DNA from: Lucinisca nassula
Taxonomy: Eukaryota > Mollusca > Bivalvia > Lucinida > Lucinidae
Assembly (NCBI GenBank): GCA_963580285.1
Contig: OY757026.1
Location: 65,287,396-65,351,395, forward strand
Reading direction: 5' to 3'
Length of the DNA: 64,000 bases
Both the position numbers and the translations under genes were made by a program. Below are positions 44,599-56,099 of this stretch, one piece after another; within the stretch, counting starts at the first letter, position 1; each line of letters opens with the position of its first letter. The notes beneath the pieces were generated by a model that saw only the letters and a list, made by a program, of their open reading frames with translations, had not been told where the DNA came from and did no database searches.

Positions 44599-44861
44599 TA
44601 GTAGGCGCAGATAAGATTGACTAGGCGGAGCTATTCAGGTGTTGTCAATATATGTCAAATTCGCTGAGTCCACCAGAAGATTCCGTAGAGTGCCTTTCGC
44701 ACGCTTTCTTCAAGCGGACGAAATGGTCATATACGCCACTACTATGCTTTTGTTACAGTTGAATTCACACAATCGGGTGACTTGGTTTACCTGTTTGTTA
44801 ATGGAATATTCCTAAGGTACAAACGATAGCTCCGCCTAGTCAATCTTATCTGCGACTACTA
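44599..44861. mobile_element. MITE-B (Tc1/mariner-type), copy 2
   Basis: Same sequence as 36891-37160 with few changes, including gaattcacacaatcgggtga. TA lies on each side (44597-44598 and 44862-44863). Confidence 0.87.
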
Positions 44862-45141
44862 TACACATCTTTAAAAATGCCTGAAAGATTTTCCTTTTTG
44901 GCTAATTCAAATAGTTAACATCAAATCAAGCTGAAGCTTAGTCTATGTGGAACTGTGTATATTGATCTGAGGTTACTGCCCACCAAATTTTGCAGAGATA
45001 GTTTGGTATTATTTGGTTTCTAACTATCTCTGCTTACATTAGTTGAACTGAATTTTACAAGAGTAGCAATATAAGCTAGATCTTATGTCTTGTCACAGTT
45101 ATATGATGCCTTCACTTGCAGAACTCTGATTGAAACTAGGA

Positions 45142-46480
45142 ACACTGAACCGAAAAAGAAACGCAACGTTTTAACCCAAAAGATTTTCATGCAACCATCA
45201 GGTTGACTGAAAAATCATTTTTCGATTTACTTTCATACTTTTTAAACTTTCTTATGCAGAAAACGTTTGGGCGATATCTGTACAGTTTAACGCTCCAATT
45301 GGCAAGTCGTTGTTTTCAACATTTCCTCGTGCAGTACATTAAATGTATACAGTAACCTCGTCATATTGGCATATTGTGTTAGCTTAAGTTAAGGTTTCAA
45401 AAGTCCTTTAATATTTCTCAACGGAATATGGTACGTTTGACGCAAGATCAACATAGCGTAGCGGTCCAAATGCTTCTACGTTGGACGTCTCAGGCTGTCA
45501 TCACCAGGAACTTCCAAGTGAGTAAATCGACGATAACTCGCTTGTACCAGCGTCTACGTCAAACGGGAACGATAAATGACAGGCCCAGAAGTGGACGTCC
45601 ACGCGTCACGACACGTCGACAGGACCGATACATCCGTCTAACCCACCTTCGTAATCGGTTCCGTACAGCCGTCGAGACGTCTCAGGTGACACCAGGAACG
45701 CACAACAATCGAATAAGTGCAGTTACTGTCAGGAATCGCCTTCAAGAGTTTCGCTCACGTCCTCGTCGTCCGTACGTTGGTATGCCATTAATACCACGAC
45801 AACGTCGGGTTAGAATGGCGTGGCTCACACAACATAGGCCAAACCTGTTTCGCCTTTGTCAGTGGTAACGTAATGTTTTCTGACGAGTCCATGTGCTTGT
45901 TGTACAGAGCTGACGGCCGTCAACGTGTGTATAGGCGTGACGGACATCGTTATCGTGACAATTGTTTGGCTGAACGTGATCGATTTGGAGGCGGTGGGTT
46001 TATGGTGTGGGCTGGCATATCTTATGGTCATAGAACGCCCCTGGTATTCATTGATGGATCTTTGACGGCTCAGTGTTACGTTGACGTCGTTTTACGACCG
46101 GTAGTTGTTCCATATGTACGACAGCACAACGTGACGTTTCAACAGGATAAAGCTCGGGCGCATGTAGCAAGGCTAAGCATGGCGTATCTTCAGCAAAACA
46201 ACGTTGACGTGATGCACTGGCCTCCGTATAGTCCAGATCTCTCTCCTATAGAACATTTGTGGGACGTCGTGGATAGGCGCGTACATAACCGCCCCCAGCC
46301 GCCCAACAATGCGTCAAGCCTTGCGTCTCGCGCTCATACAGGAGTGGAATGCTATTCCCCAGGCAGAGATCAATCGTTTAATCCTGTCCATGACCAGACG
46401 TGTGCGTGCAGGACTGAATGCAAACGGAGGACATACTCGCTATTAACTACTTATGTTTTGAACTTGTGAAATGACTATAG
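45142..46480 (+). mobile_element. Tc1-like transposon with DD34E transposase (broken)
   Basis: The left end repeat starts acactgaaccgaaaaagaaa; its partner is at 47080-47101. The transposase frame starts at 45428 (MVRLTQDQHSVAVQMLLRW). It has a first helix-turn-helix (VITRNFQVSKSTITRLYQRL) and the GRPR hook (RPRSGRPRVTTRRQD) between the helix-turn-helix motifs. After a frameshift near 45865 come MFSDESM (first Asp), FMVWAGIS, FQQDKARAH (second Asp) and YSPDLSPIEHLWD (Glu). There are 34 residues between the second Asp and the Glu, as in DD34E Tc1 enzymes. A second frameshift near 46320 precedes QEWNAIPQAEINRLI and the stop at 46439. The catalytic residues survive but two frameshifts silence it. 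Confidence 0.93.
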
Positions 46481-46775
46481 TTTATCAACGACCTTTGAGA
46501 GTTCAACGTTCAAGCGTGGCAAGACTATTCCATGTTTCAGGGGAAGCAGGTTTCGGATTTCTTTTTTTCACAGGATTTTAAAATTATAAATAAGTTTTTT
46601 TGATAATGCCATTATGTAGAAGTCGTGGCCAAGTGGTTAGTATGATGCAGTACGAATCTCAGTACAACTATATCTCCCAATGTAAAATCCCAATTGAAGG
46701 CGACCAACCTAAAAAACGGACTAGTCCAAAATTAAAAGTGCAGTCACGTCTCACTGCGTTTTGAAAGACTATACC
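46480..46775. mobile_element. Partial copy of the tRNA-module TIR element
   Basis: Matches 30203-30500 closely, from tagtttatcaacgaccttt to ctcactgcgttttgaaagac. It lies inside the 3' flank of the Tc1 transposase. The motif gactat flanks both sides, possibly a target duplication. Confidence 0.75.
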
Positions 46776-46860
46776 TCTGTGACAAAACGGAGTTGTGTTC
46801 CAAACATTCTCACTGGAAATTGAACTTTCTATGGTAGTTACATTCAGGAATGATTATATT

Positions 46861-47011
46861 ACCCAGCAGGCACATGACGTAATTATGACGTCATGTCAAC
46901 GTCGGTGCGACGTCATGACGTGTATGCAACGTCACATCCACGTCGGTGCAACGTCATGACGTTGCACCGACGTCGATTTGACGTTGCCATAGCGACGTGT
47001 GCCTGCTGGGT
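46861..47011. mobile_element. MITE-G, ACGT-rich
   Basis: The inverted ends acccagcaggcac and gtgcctgctgggt are perfect, with a 4 bp target duplication tatt (46857-46860, 47012-47015). The interior is filled with TGACGT/ACGTCA motifs and caacgtcggtgcaacgtc repeats. It is inserted in the Tc1 element. No coding content. Confidence 0.88.
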
Positions 47012-47079
47012 TATTGCGTCATTAAATCGATTTTCTGTAAACATGATTATTTCTGCAAATACTCCCATTTATATTTGGA

Positions 47080-47101
47080 GTTGCGTTTCTTTTTCAGTTC
47101 A
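47080..47101 (+). mobile_element. Tc1 right terminal repeat
   Basis: Reads gttgcgtttctttttcagtt and then ca, the inverted partner of the left end at 45142. After the next insertion it finishes with gt at 49480, giving gttcagt as at the left end. Confidence 0.78.
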
Positions 47102-49476
47102 GGTAGCAAACCACTATTCCAAGCTGTCGGCGAGACTCGGACACGCAGCGGACGAAGTTTTTTGAGCCGTAACAAATAGTACACTTTGCAACCCTTCTCT
47201 TTTGTGTTATCACTGCATTGTGACTTGCCACAGAATAATTTGAAGCTGGTTTCTATAGCTTGTACACTGTACAGCCAATGTAGTGGCTATGTAAACAAAT
47301 CCTACCCCACCCACTTCTGCTGCTTTTTTTTACCATTTTCTGCTGTTTTCAAGGAAGCCCTGGCAGCACACTGCATTTGCAAGGACAATTGTCAGCATTC
47401 AGCTCTATTGTACACCTACCAAAAATGAAAGGGGGCTAGAAATTGACCCCTGCCAGCCGTTTACTTTTTTAGCAATATCCAAATGAAGTCTGACAGCTAT
47501 TTTAAACAGAAAGTGTAGCGATAAATTCGTATAGCAGTAGTTTCGTATTTTCAGTTACATCCCTTGATATCCAGGTCATGTGACCATGAATTAATTCATA
47601 TTTCTCCACAATGACACAAAAACAATACACTGAATTCAAGATATTGCTTTCATAATTGCCAAACAGTATTTAGACACTGAATTTGATCCCTACTCTTACT
47701 TATGAAGAAATTTCCCCATGTGCACAGGCTGGAAACTGTGTACTGCTACCTTTAAGACAAATATGACTTTTCTCAAAAGTGTCAAATTGGTAGTAATTCC
47801 ACCTTATTATGATAAGTTTAATTGTGGAATCAAAGAAAAACAGTAATAATTGTCATTATTAGCTCACAACACAGCTGCTAGCAGTCAATCTCAGCTGAGA
47901 GAAGCTGTGGATACCCCAGCATACAAGACACAATTACGGACCTCTGTGGCCTATTGGATAGAGAGCTGACTCTTAATCATTAGTTCTGTCAAGGTTGTGG
48001 TGGGGAGCCTGCCTCGGGTCACACGATGTGATACACCAAGTTCTGCAACTGGAGGTCAGGGTGTTTTTCTCCGGATACTCCAGTTTTGCCACCTATGATG
48101 CAAAAATCAGCTCGATATCAGTGAAATAATCTCGAAAGGGCAGTAAATCCCTCCCCGTGCAAGAAAACCAAACAAAAACAAAAAACAAGGCACAATTATT
48201 TTACGCGTTGGGTTGTTTATAGTAATTTATTATAGAAAATGACTCTTTCTTGCAAACAGTGAGGGCCCTCATCATACGTACCAATTTAGGCCGACGACTG
48301 ATGTGGGCGTGCACTATTTGCCAGTGCCTTAGTTTGGGATTTCCTGTTTAAACTAGGTTAACAACAGTTGGTTACCTGTAACTATTTGTTACGGCTCAAA
48401 AAACCTTGTCCGCTGCGCATCAAAGTCTCGCTGACAGCATGGAATACGGTGCTTTGCGACTAATCAACACTATTTCAGTATAACGGCTTTCCAAGCTGAA
48501 AATGAGAGAAAATTAATCATTTAAAATCTATCGTTTGTACACGAAATGCCCAAAATATTGATCAAAATGGGTTTAATCACCTTTAATTTAAGATTGAATA
48601 AGCTTTGACAGCACCAAAATGATTAACAAACATCTAGACTAAAATTCTGATTTTGGAGTTGTCTCCCTTGCCTCAGACCCTACCTGTAGGCTTACATACA
48701 AATTTCAGTTTTATGACCCAATTTCATCAGAAACAATGGTGTTTTTGTCTAAATATTGATTCTGGTAAAGGAGTAGATAAAAAAGATTGTCATAAATGGC
48801 ACTTTGAAATTTGACATATTGGTTAATGGTAGCAAACCACTATTCCAAGCTGTCGGCGAGACTCGGACACGCAGCGGACGAAGTTTTTTGAGCCGTAACA
48901 AATAGTACACTTTGCAACCCTTCTCTTTTGTGTTATCACTGCATTGTGACTTGCCACAGAATAATTTGAAGCTGGTTTCTATAGCTTGTACACTGTACAG
49001 CCAATGTAGTGGCTATGTAAACAAATCCTACCCCACCCACTTCTGCTGCTTTTTTTTACCATTTTCTGCTGTTTTCAAGGAAGCCCTGGCAGCACACTGC
49101 ATTTGCAAGGACAATTGTCAGCATTCAGCTCTATTGTACACCTACCAAAAATGAAAGGGGGCTAGAAATTGACCCCTGCCAGCCGTTTACTTTTTTAGCA
49201 ATATCCAAATGAAGTCTGACAGCTATTTTAAACAGAAAGTGTAGCGATAAATTCGTATAGCAGTAGTTTCGTATTTTCAGTTACATCCCTTGATATCCAG
49301 GTCATGTGACCATGAATTAATTCATATTTCTCCACAATGACACAAAAACAATACACTGAATTCAAGATATTGCTTTCATAATTGCCAAACAGTATTTAGA
49401 CACTGAATTTGATCCCTACTCTTACTTATGAAGAAATTTCCCCATGTGCACAGGATGGAAACTGTGTACTGCTACC
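47102..49476. mobile_element. Element bounded by 650 bp direct repeats
   Basis: 47102-47751 and 48827-49476 are direct repeats of 650 bases, with one difference found by eye (near 47729). Each begins ggtagcaaaccac and ends gtactgctacc, so each is itself bounded by ggtagca and tgctacc. TCA flanks the whole block (47099-47101, 49477-49479), and removing it restores the Tc1 end. The 1075 bp between holds a SINE and a diverged inverted copy of the first 80 bases (48376-48458). An 80-codon frame repeated in both copies (47186, 48912) matches nothing known to me. LTR-type origin or local duplication are both possible. Confidence 0.75.
47937..48184 (+). mobile_element. tRNA-derived SINE
   Basis: The head is tRNA-like (tgtggcctattggatagaga) but the B-box is decayed (gttgtggtggggagcc). 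The body has gtgtttttctccggatactc, found in other metazoan SINEs. The tail is aaaccaaacaaaaac. A 14 bp target duplication, acaag(a/g)cacaatta, lies at 47923-47936 and 48185-48198. Confidence 0.82.
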
Positions 49477-49764
49477 TCAGTAATTTGTTGCTGAAAAAAA
49501 AAAATCAGCAAAATATTATGCATGTTTGACTTTGTACTTTCTAGACTATTTTTTGAAATTTCGGCCACTAAGGAGTTTAAGTTCACATGGCTTTGAACAC
49601 CTGGACCTTGAGATGCATGGACGTTTGGTGTTGTGAATAGGAATGATTTTAAAAAATGGTAATAATATATTCAAAATTAATTGAAAGGATGATGAGCAGA
49701 TTAGAAGATAAGCTTTAGAACAAAATAAAATGTTACAGTGAAATTTCATATGACAAAAGCTACA

Positions 49765-49855
49765 AGGAGGCTTGAGCGACCAGTGAAGACTCAGATCAGC
49801 CTTCGTATTCGCGCAGTCTGATCAGAATCATCGCTGATCGCATGTACCTACTACT
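49765..49855. repeat. Palindrome related to the MITE-D core
   Basis: The arms cgaccagtgaagactcagat and ctgatcagaatcatcgctga flank tattcgcgcagt. Layout and centre match the MITE-D core (ccgcgcagtctcgccag), with substitutions present in both arms. Confidence 0.5.
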
Positions 49856-50007
49856 AAAAATAATATTAGGCAATGATCTATGCCAAGAAATATAAGGTCT
49901 TGTCACAGTGGATGGGCGAGCAGGTTGATTTGAGTCTCTGCTGGTTGCAATGGGCTTATAGGTTTTGTCATGCGCCGGCTCAAATTATATCTTAAGCAGC
50001 AGCTTGA

Positions 50008-50279
50008 AAACATGTCTATTATGATTTTGACCCCCTTAAACCCCACTTTTATACAGTAAAACTGGGGTTTAAGGGGTATACATTATTTTTCTTATTTCTG
50101 CTCAAAAACATAGATTGTGGGTAATTGATAGAACCGCCTTGACGAGGCGGTTCTATTGAGTCCCCCGCAATCTATATTTTGAGCAGAAATAAGAAAAATA
50201 TCACAATTTTTCATCTTAAAATTTCATTTTTTTGGCCGAAAACTTGACAATGTACTTGTATAGGTGTGTTTTCGTAATG
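50008..50279. mobile_element. Foldback MITE-A, copy e
   Basis: Complete, from aaaacatgtctattatg to gtgtgttttcgtaatg. The core reads gtaattgatagaaccgcc and ggcggttctattgagtcccc; both arms carry an A/T-altered version relative to the other copies. Confidence 0.82.
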
Positions 50280-50394
50280 GACTACCAAATCTAATACTTT
50301 GTGACAACTATATGAGCTAATTATGCTGTATATAGGATGTACAAATATGCCTCATTGAATATGATAAATCTGTACCAGGAGTCTATAGATTACT

Positions 50395-50815
50395 GTAATG
50401 TTCCTAAGTATTGGGACAGATAGGCCTAAGCAAACAGTGCATACACAGATCAGACTGTTTGCCATTATGTCTGCACCTTTTGGACTCCTTGCTGGATTAT
50501 GGAACAAATTTATTTTTAGGAGAATTACAGCAAGTTCTCCAAGTGTCCAAACTTTAAGGATCTTTACTGTACTCAGAATGGGAATGTCAAAAAAATACAT
50601 TTTCATTGTCATTTTATTAAATTTTGATACTTTAAAAACCGAGTACTGTAATAATCCTTAAAATTTGGACACCTTAAGGACTTGCTGTAATTCTCATTAA
50701 AATTTTAAGAAATTTATTTCATGATTCAGCAAGGAGCAGATGGAATGCCAAAAAGTGTAGACCCTGATCAGACTGCATTTTTAGCTTAGGCCTGTCGGAT
50801 TATAACAGTAAATAT
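50395..50815. mobile_element. Foldback element H
   Basis: Arms of about 185 bases. The left has ataggcctaagcaaacagtg and gactccttgctggattatgg; the right carries the complements gcttaggcctgtcgg and ttcagcaaggagcagatgg. The inner motifs gagaattacagcaagt and its partner also pair. The two frames across it are on opposite strands and mirror each other. Confidence 0.8.
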
Positions 50816-51639
50816 TTTTCTATGTAGATGCCTAAGAGTACTTGCGGTTTCCTAAATTCAAAGTGAAATAAATCCTACCAACATACAAACATTTCTTTTG
50901 TCTTTATATGCAAACTGCATACTCCTGTCAACTATTCTGTTTAGTTAAATACGACCTTATGTATGATTCCTATGAATAATGTCAAGTATTAACAAAGATT
51001 GTGTAATTTTGATGTTACATTGCTAGGAAAAGACTGTTAAAATATCTTAATAGTATAGTAGCGACCCCCCCCCCCCCCCCCCCCCACCAGCGGCTGCAAA
51101 GAAACCACAGGTAAAGACAATACATCAGCACATGTGTTTGATTAGCCATAATGAATTATGTTGAGTGTTCAGTAAGAATTAAGTCCTGGATCAGCAGTTG
51201 GAACCAGGGATGGAAATTGAGACCAAGCATTCAAGATTCTGTGGCGATCCAGCTGATGCATACTATGATCAGATTTTTTAATCATATATGTTCCACAGTT
51301 TTAGAATGACTTCATTAGTTATTTCATGTTCATGTTTCTTTCCCTTTGGTGTCTCTGATGATAGGTACATGGTAGTTGTAGCGATTCCTAATCATTGCCT
51401 TCTCTTCTACTTTTATATGACTACACCTTCAGAAGGATGTAATGTGTTGGAAGAAAGTCCAGCTCTCAACTGTATACAGGCTTGGGGAAATAAACCTTCA
51501 CCACAACTCGGAAGGATATCTGCTAATCATTGACTTCCTCAAGCTCATTCAAACCTGCATAGCCTTGCCAGATTCTTAAGATTTTGTTTTGCAAGGCACA
51601 GACAGTAGCAATGTCCTACCTTATCTAAAACATTCAACT
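50816..51639. other. No recognisable feature apart from a C-run
   Basis: No gene seen. The 81-codon frame at 51288-51533 has no supporting motif. Confidence 0.4.
51065..51085. repeat. Poly-C run (21 bases)
   Basis: An uninterrupted run of 21 C. Confidence 0.95.
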
Positions 51640-52535
51640 GAAGATTACACCAAAACGGATAGAAATTTTCCTAAATGGCTTAAGGTTTCTTTCATGAATA
51701 TGGTGTGAATATAAACCAATTTGTCAGGCATAGCCAGCAGATTTGTGGTGCAATCTTTACTGAAAAATGCTGTTGAAAGGTAACACCAATGCCGATGGAA
51801 ATGTTCTTATAAGGTGTAAGGTTTTTTTCATGAATTTGGTGAAAATATACCCCAATTTAGCAGGCAAAGTCAGTGGATTTCTGGTGTAATCTGTTCCGAA
51901 AATTGTTGATGAAAGGTTACACCAAAATTTATGGAAATGTTCTTAAATGGTGTAAGGTCTCTTTCAAGAATACGGTGTAAATATACAACAATTTGCCAGG
52001 CAAAGTCAGTGAATAGCTGGTGTAAAGTTGTCTAATAAATGCAAATAAAAGGTTACACCAAAATTAATGGAAATATTGGTAAATGGTGTAATGTTTCGTT
52101 AATGGCGTTGGTGTTATTGTACCCCAAATTGTTTGAGAAGGTCAGCAAATTTGTGGTGCAACCTTTTTTGAAAACACATAGTTGAAACAATACCCCAAAA
52201 CTGCTGGAAATGTTAGTAATAAGGAATATGTTTCTCTCATAAATTTTGTGTAAGTTTACACCATTTTCCCTGGAAAGCCCAGCAGATTTTTGGAGTTATT
52301 TTATCTGAAAAAAATTTAACTGAAACATTACAGCAATTTTCCAGAAGAACTTTCTGATTGGATTAATCTTGCCTGTACTAGAATGATGCTTTCTTACACC
52401 AACTATTAGGCTCCTTTACCTGGAATTTGTTTCAAACATACCTTCAAAACACTGGGGAAATGTTACACCAAAACAGGTGGCAACTCAGCTGCCACCTTTT
52501 TTGGTGTAACCTTTCTTCAGACTTTTTACAGTGTA
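51640..52535. repeat. Tandem array with GGTGTAA/TTACACC units
   Basis: About seven diverged units of roughly 125 bases with aaaggttacaccaaaa, ttggaaatgtt-like and gtgtaaatata motifs, ending in acctttcttcagactttttacagtgta. The terminus ttttacagtgta is the inverted match of gtacactgtaaaa at 35457, so the two arrays may belong to related elements. Confidence 0.65.
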
Positions 52536-52575
52536 TGTAGCCTTGCAAACTGTATTGCTGTGTATAAAGAGACTC

Positions 52576-52809
52576 AATAAATAATAATAATAATAATAAT
52601 AATAATAATCGACCTTATTTATAGAGGATAACACATTTAGTACTAGTACTTATCTTCCATGTGCACTCTTTTCCTGGGACCTTAGGAACCAGTACTAAGC
52701 AATGTGGATAAAGTTTCTTGCGCAGGGAAATAACACGTGGTGCTTACGAGGATCGAACCGGCTACCTCTCGATCTCAAATCCGATGCTTTACCACTGCAC
52801 CACACCGAG
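52576..52809 (-). mobile_element. tRNA-derived SINE with (AAT)n tail
   Basis: On the minus strand the head gtgtggtgcagtggtaaagc (A-box) is followed by ccggttcgatcctcgtaagc (B-box), a body, and a tail of about 11 ATT units (52576-52609). The flanking sequence appears uninterrupted at 59288 (ctcaataaaaccgagtctcc), an empty site. Confidence 0.8.
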
Positions 52810-53268
52810 TGTCCGATTTTCGTTATTTTTCCAAAGGCAACCATTTAGCTTTAAATTTTACCTCACTGCATCTGGTGTTAAGTGCCGTGTGGCTGCCGTA
52901 AAAAGTATCCCCGTGCTTCATCATAGTGCAGATTATATTTTCTTTTTCTTTGGGATCATTGAGCCCGTTCTGGTTACTTCGAAAATCGAATATCGCTTAA
53001 GATTTATAGGGTCGTTTCATCAATTTTTCCTATGGGAAATATACTATTTGAACGCAAATCCATTATCTACTCGATTTTGCTATCTGGCTTCATTTGTGGC
53101 CGGTATCTCCACCTCGCCACGATTTAAGCAATGTAATATGAGTAGGCATGATTTTCTGGTAGTATTCATAGATATATAAACCCTGAGAAAAACGAACACT
53201 TTAGCAGCAGGTCAAGTTGTAACGTGTACCTACAACATTGTGTCGGGAAATAGAAAGTATATTGAAAG

Positions 53269-54579
53269 GTATGTTAAATCTATGTTTAGTATTATTTTTG
53301 TATGAACATGCATGTAGGTTTTGGAGGGGTTTACTTCTAGTATACCCAACTTTCTGAAGCCTATTCTGAATTCACTGTTGAGGCCTGTAGTGATTAGGCT
53401 ACTAGCTTTTCCAGCTGGACGTCGCAGGATTGATCCCAGGCTTCTCCAGTAGTAGAATGAGTCTTTCTAAGTGAGGTCCTGTCTCATTCTGACCCTAGAT
53501 GTTGGTGAGACGTAAAGTTTGGACACCCGCTCATTCTAGATTCATTTAGGCTTTTAGACCCCTTTTGTAGAATGTAATTAATAAACGCCGGGTCACTTGT
53601 TTCATCCATGACTTTTGACTAGCTGTGGTTAGAAAACCGTGGTTTGTCCCAATATGATATTAGGTGTAGAGGGGACGTAAACTTAAGACGGGTTTAACCA
53701 TATCTTCATCATCATGGCAAACTCTTACAAGAGCCTGTCGGGTTATCCGTGATGATGAACCGTAATGAATTTTATTTTACAGGCATGTTCACGTTGATTA
53801 GAAATAATTTTGTTCAAGAAGAATTACGAGTTCATTTTGTAATGATGCCGTTTTTGTCTGATAACTCAGTTTGTGCATGTATGTACATATAAAGAACGTG
53901 ATGATGATAGATGGGAGTATTTGGTCGCCACACGTCATAACGGCCTGAGCGGCGGGGATGACGTCAGCTGCGTCATCGGCGTCGCGAGGACGGTTGTGAC
54001 GGGGTGCCTACCAAATACAGAGAGAATTTACGGCAAACAGTGTTGGCCCTTATGAGACACTAACAAATGTTGTGGATTATAGATGAAAATCTTCTGTTTG
54101 TAGTTTCTATCTGTTATTAATGTAATAAATTTGTGAATAGCTATATTTGTGAGCCGTGTCGCGGAGAAGGATATGCAATAGAGATTGTTATGTTTCCTGT
54201 AATTGGCGGCTGACCAGGTAGCGCAAAGGCGTGGTCTGTTCAATTGCCTCTTACTTGTGATAATGTAGTGAGCACAAATTTGATGAGTATTATGCTCAGT
54301 AGTAGTGAGCATTAATTGATTTCTGTAGTGCTCAGTAAGGAAACATGAACTTTGAGTATTATTGTGTCAAGCGCTGGGTGCTGATAATTTGATGCACAGT
54401 CAAGTTGAGTTCTGCTGTACGGTTATTTGTCGCATGCACTAATCAGCCTGTATGTCTGGTCGGCGCATGCGCAATAACGGTATATGCATGAACATATTCT
54501 TACTTCTCCGTGATGGGGATCATGATATAGCATGTATGTTTTGTGACTCGTGTCTTAGTCTAGTTATCGTAATTTGCAG
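53269..54579 (+). other. Putative intron inside the LTR-like element
   Basis: The left border is gaaag/gtatgtt and the right border aatttgcag/gcacaac, which fit donor and acceptor consensus. The 1311 bp are exactly absent from the copy at 39758-40995, whose joined sequence is taatag/gcacaac. A degraded SINE (53385-53528) lies inside. Nothing else in it is recognised. Confidence 0.6.
53385..53528 (+). mobile_element. SINE fragment (GTGA-tail family)
   Basis: Diverged copy with cctgtagtgattaggctact, gcaggattgatcccaggctt and tggtgagacgtaaagttt. Confidence 0.6.
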
Positions 54580-55254
54580 GCACAACAATGTGCGACCTGC
54601 TGCTCCCTGCTTCATAGCAGCAGGTACTGGTACGACGCTGGGGGTTAGGGTCCAGCAAGGGCGGATAGACCGCCGTAATCAGCGCATACCAGAATCAGAA
54701 TCAGAATCATTGTTCATTGTCAACAAATGTGAGACCATGGAAGAGGTCAACTAAATAACCTGCAGGTGATTCGGACGATCGCTAAACCTGTGATCGGCAA
54801 ACCTGTGATCGCTAAACCTGTGATCGGCAACTATGTCGATAAACTAGTTTGCAATTTGCACTAGTTCGCGAGAGGAAGTTTCACGCGAGAGGGGGATTCA
54901 CCCTAAGTTATAAACTGGCCAGTCGCGTCTTGTGTTGTTTCTTTTTTTTTTTTTTTTGTTTTTGTTGTTGTTTTTGTTGTTTGCTTCTGTAGGTATTCAC
55001 GTCACCCGTTCCGAGCACAGAACATTGTTTTGCCTTCGGAGCGGACGTCGTGAGTTGGCTACAGAAGCAACAAATTGTGATGTTTTGTGTTAGTAAGTGT
55101 TGTATATAGATACTGTAAATAATTCAAGTCATTCATCTAATATCTTTCTTGTGCCTTACCCCACAGCTGCCCGTACACCTGTCAGAGATCACGCTCGGTT
55201 ATCTTGTCAGCATGGGGGTTTGCGGGACGCCGTAAACCCACATGTCTGGTGGTT

Positions 55255-55960
55255 TCGTGGCTCGGTGGGTAGGTAGATAGGTAGGCACGGGCGGACGAGA
55301 AAGTGGGTAGGTAGGTAGGTAGGTAGGTAGGTGGGGGGAGGTAAGTAGTTATAGGTAGGAATGACAGGTTTAGGTTGGTGGTGAGGAAGGTAGGTAGGTA
55401 CGTAGATAAGTACGTAGAAATGCAGGTAGGTAGGTAGGTGGGGGAGGTAGGTAGTTATAGGTAGGAATGACAGGTTTAGGTTGAAGGTGAGGAAGGTAGG
55501 TAGGTAGGTACGTAGGTAGGTGCGGGATGGTAATATGGTAGGTAGGTAGGTAGGTAGGTGGGTAGGTAGCGATGGACAGAGGGAGGAAGACCGTAGGTAT
55601 GCAGGCAGGTAGGATCGTAGGTAGGATCGTAGGTAGCTAGGGTCGTACGTATGTATGTTTTGGTAAGTAAGTAGGTTGGTATGTAGGTAGGTGTGGGGTG
55701 GTTATAATGTAGGTAGGTAGGTGTGGAATGATGATGATGTAGGTAGGTAGGACGGTCGTAGGTACGATCGTAGGTAGGTACGATCGTAGTTATATATGTT
55801 TTGGTAGGTAGGAATATAGGTAAGTTGGTATGTACGTACGTATATCGATAGGTGTATATATAGGTAGGTAGGAATGTAGCTAAGTAGGTAGATAGGTAGA
55901 TAGGGTGCTATGTATGTAGAGTTGTATGTATGTAGACTGGCTTAGTATAGGTAGATAGGA
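55255..55960. repeat. GTAG-type tetranucleotide array
   Basis: Imperfect (GTAG)n/(GTAC)n with higher-order units, for example ggtaggaatgacaggtttag twice. Degenerates into GGAC runs near 55980. Confidence 0.92.
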
Positions 55961-56099
55961 GGGTAGGTCCGGACTGACGGCCGGACGGACGGACAGTCAG
56001 ACAGGCAGACAGACGGACATTATTTTTCTAATTTCGAACTTCTTATTTCTAACTTCTATTTTTATTCTTTTCGCTAACTTCAAAACTTCTGTCTTCTAA

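Larger units (their letters stand above)
52810..55239 (+). mobile_element. LTR-like element, intron-containing copy
   Basis: Homologous to 39758-40995. Shared blocks: cctatgggaaata; a TATA region (gatatataaaccctgag) before gaacactttagcagcagg at 53185-53206; gcacaacaatgtg; aaactggccagtcgcg; gcttctgtag; and the end gcatgggggtttgcgggac. Between the TATA-proximal block and gcacaac lies 53269-54579. After the end block come cccaca and tgtctggtggtttcgtgg. Part of the block upstream of the TATA box recurs at 59290-59370. No protein is encoded. Alternatives are a host gene promoter with a non-coding first exon, or a Penelope-type element. Confidence 0.58.

Noticed and set aside
47186..49154. Identical 80-codon frames at 47186 and 48912 as a duplicated gene
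   Set aside because: Identity is explained by the 650 bp direct repeats. There is no codon-level evidence of selection and no known motif.
52718..53179. 153-codon open frame
   Set aside because: It crosses a SINE and the LTR-like promoter region and has no domain; chance opening is likelier.
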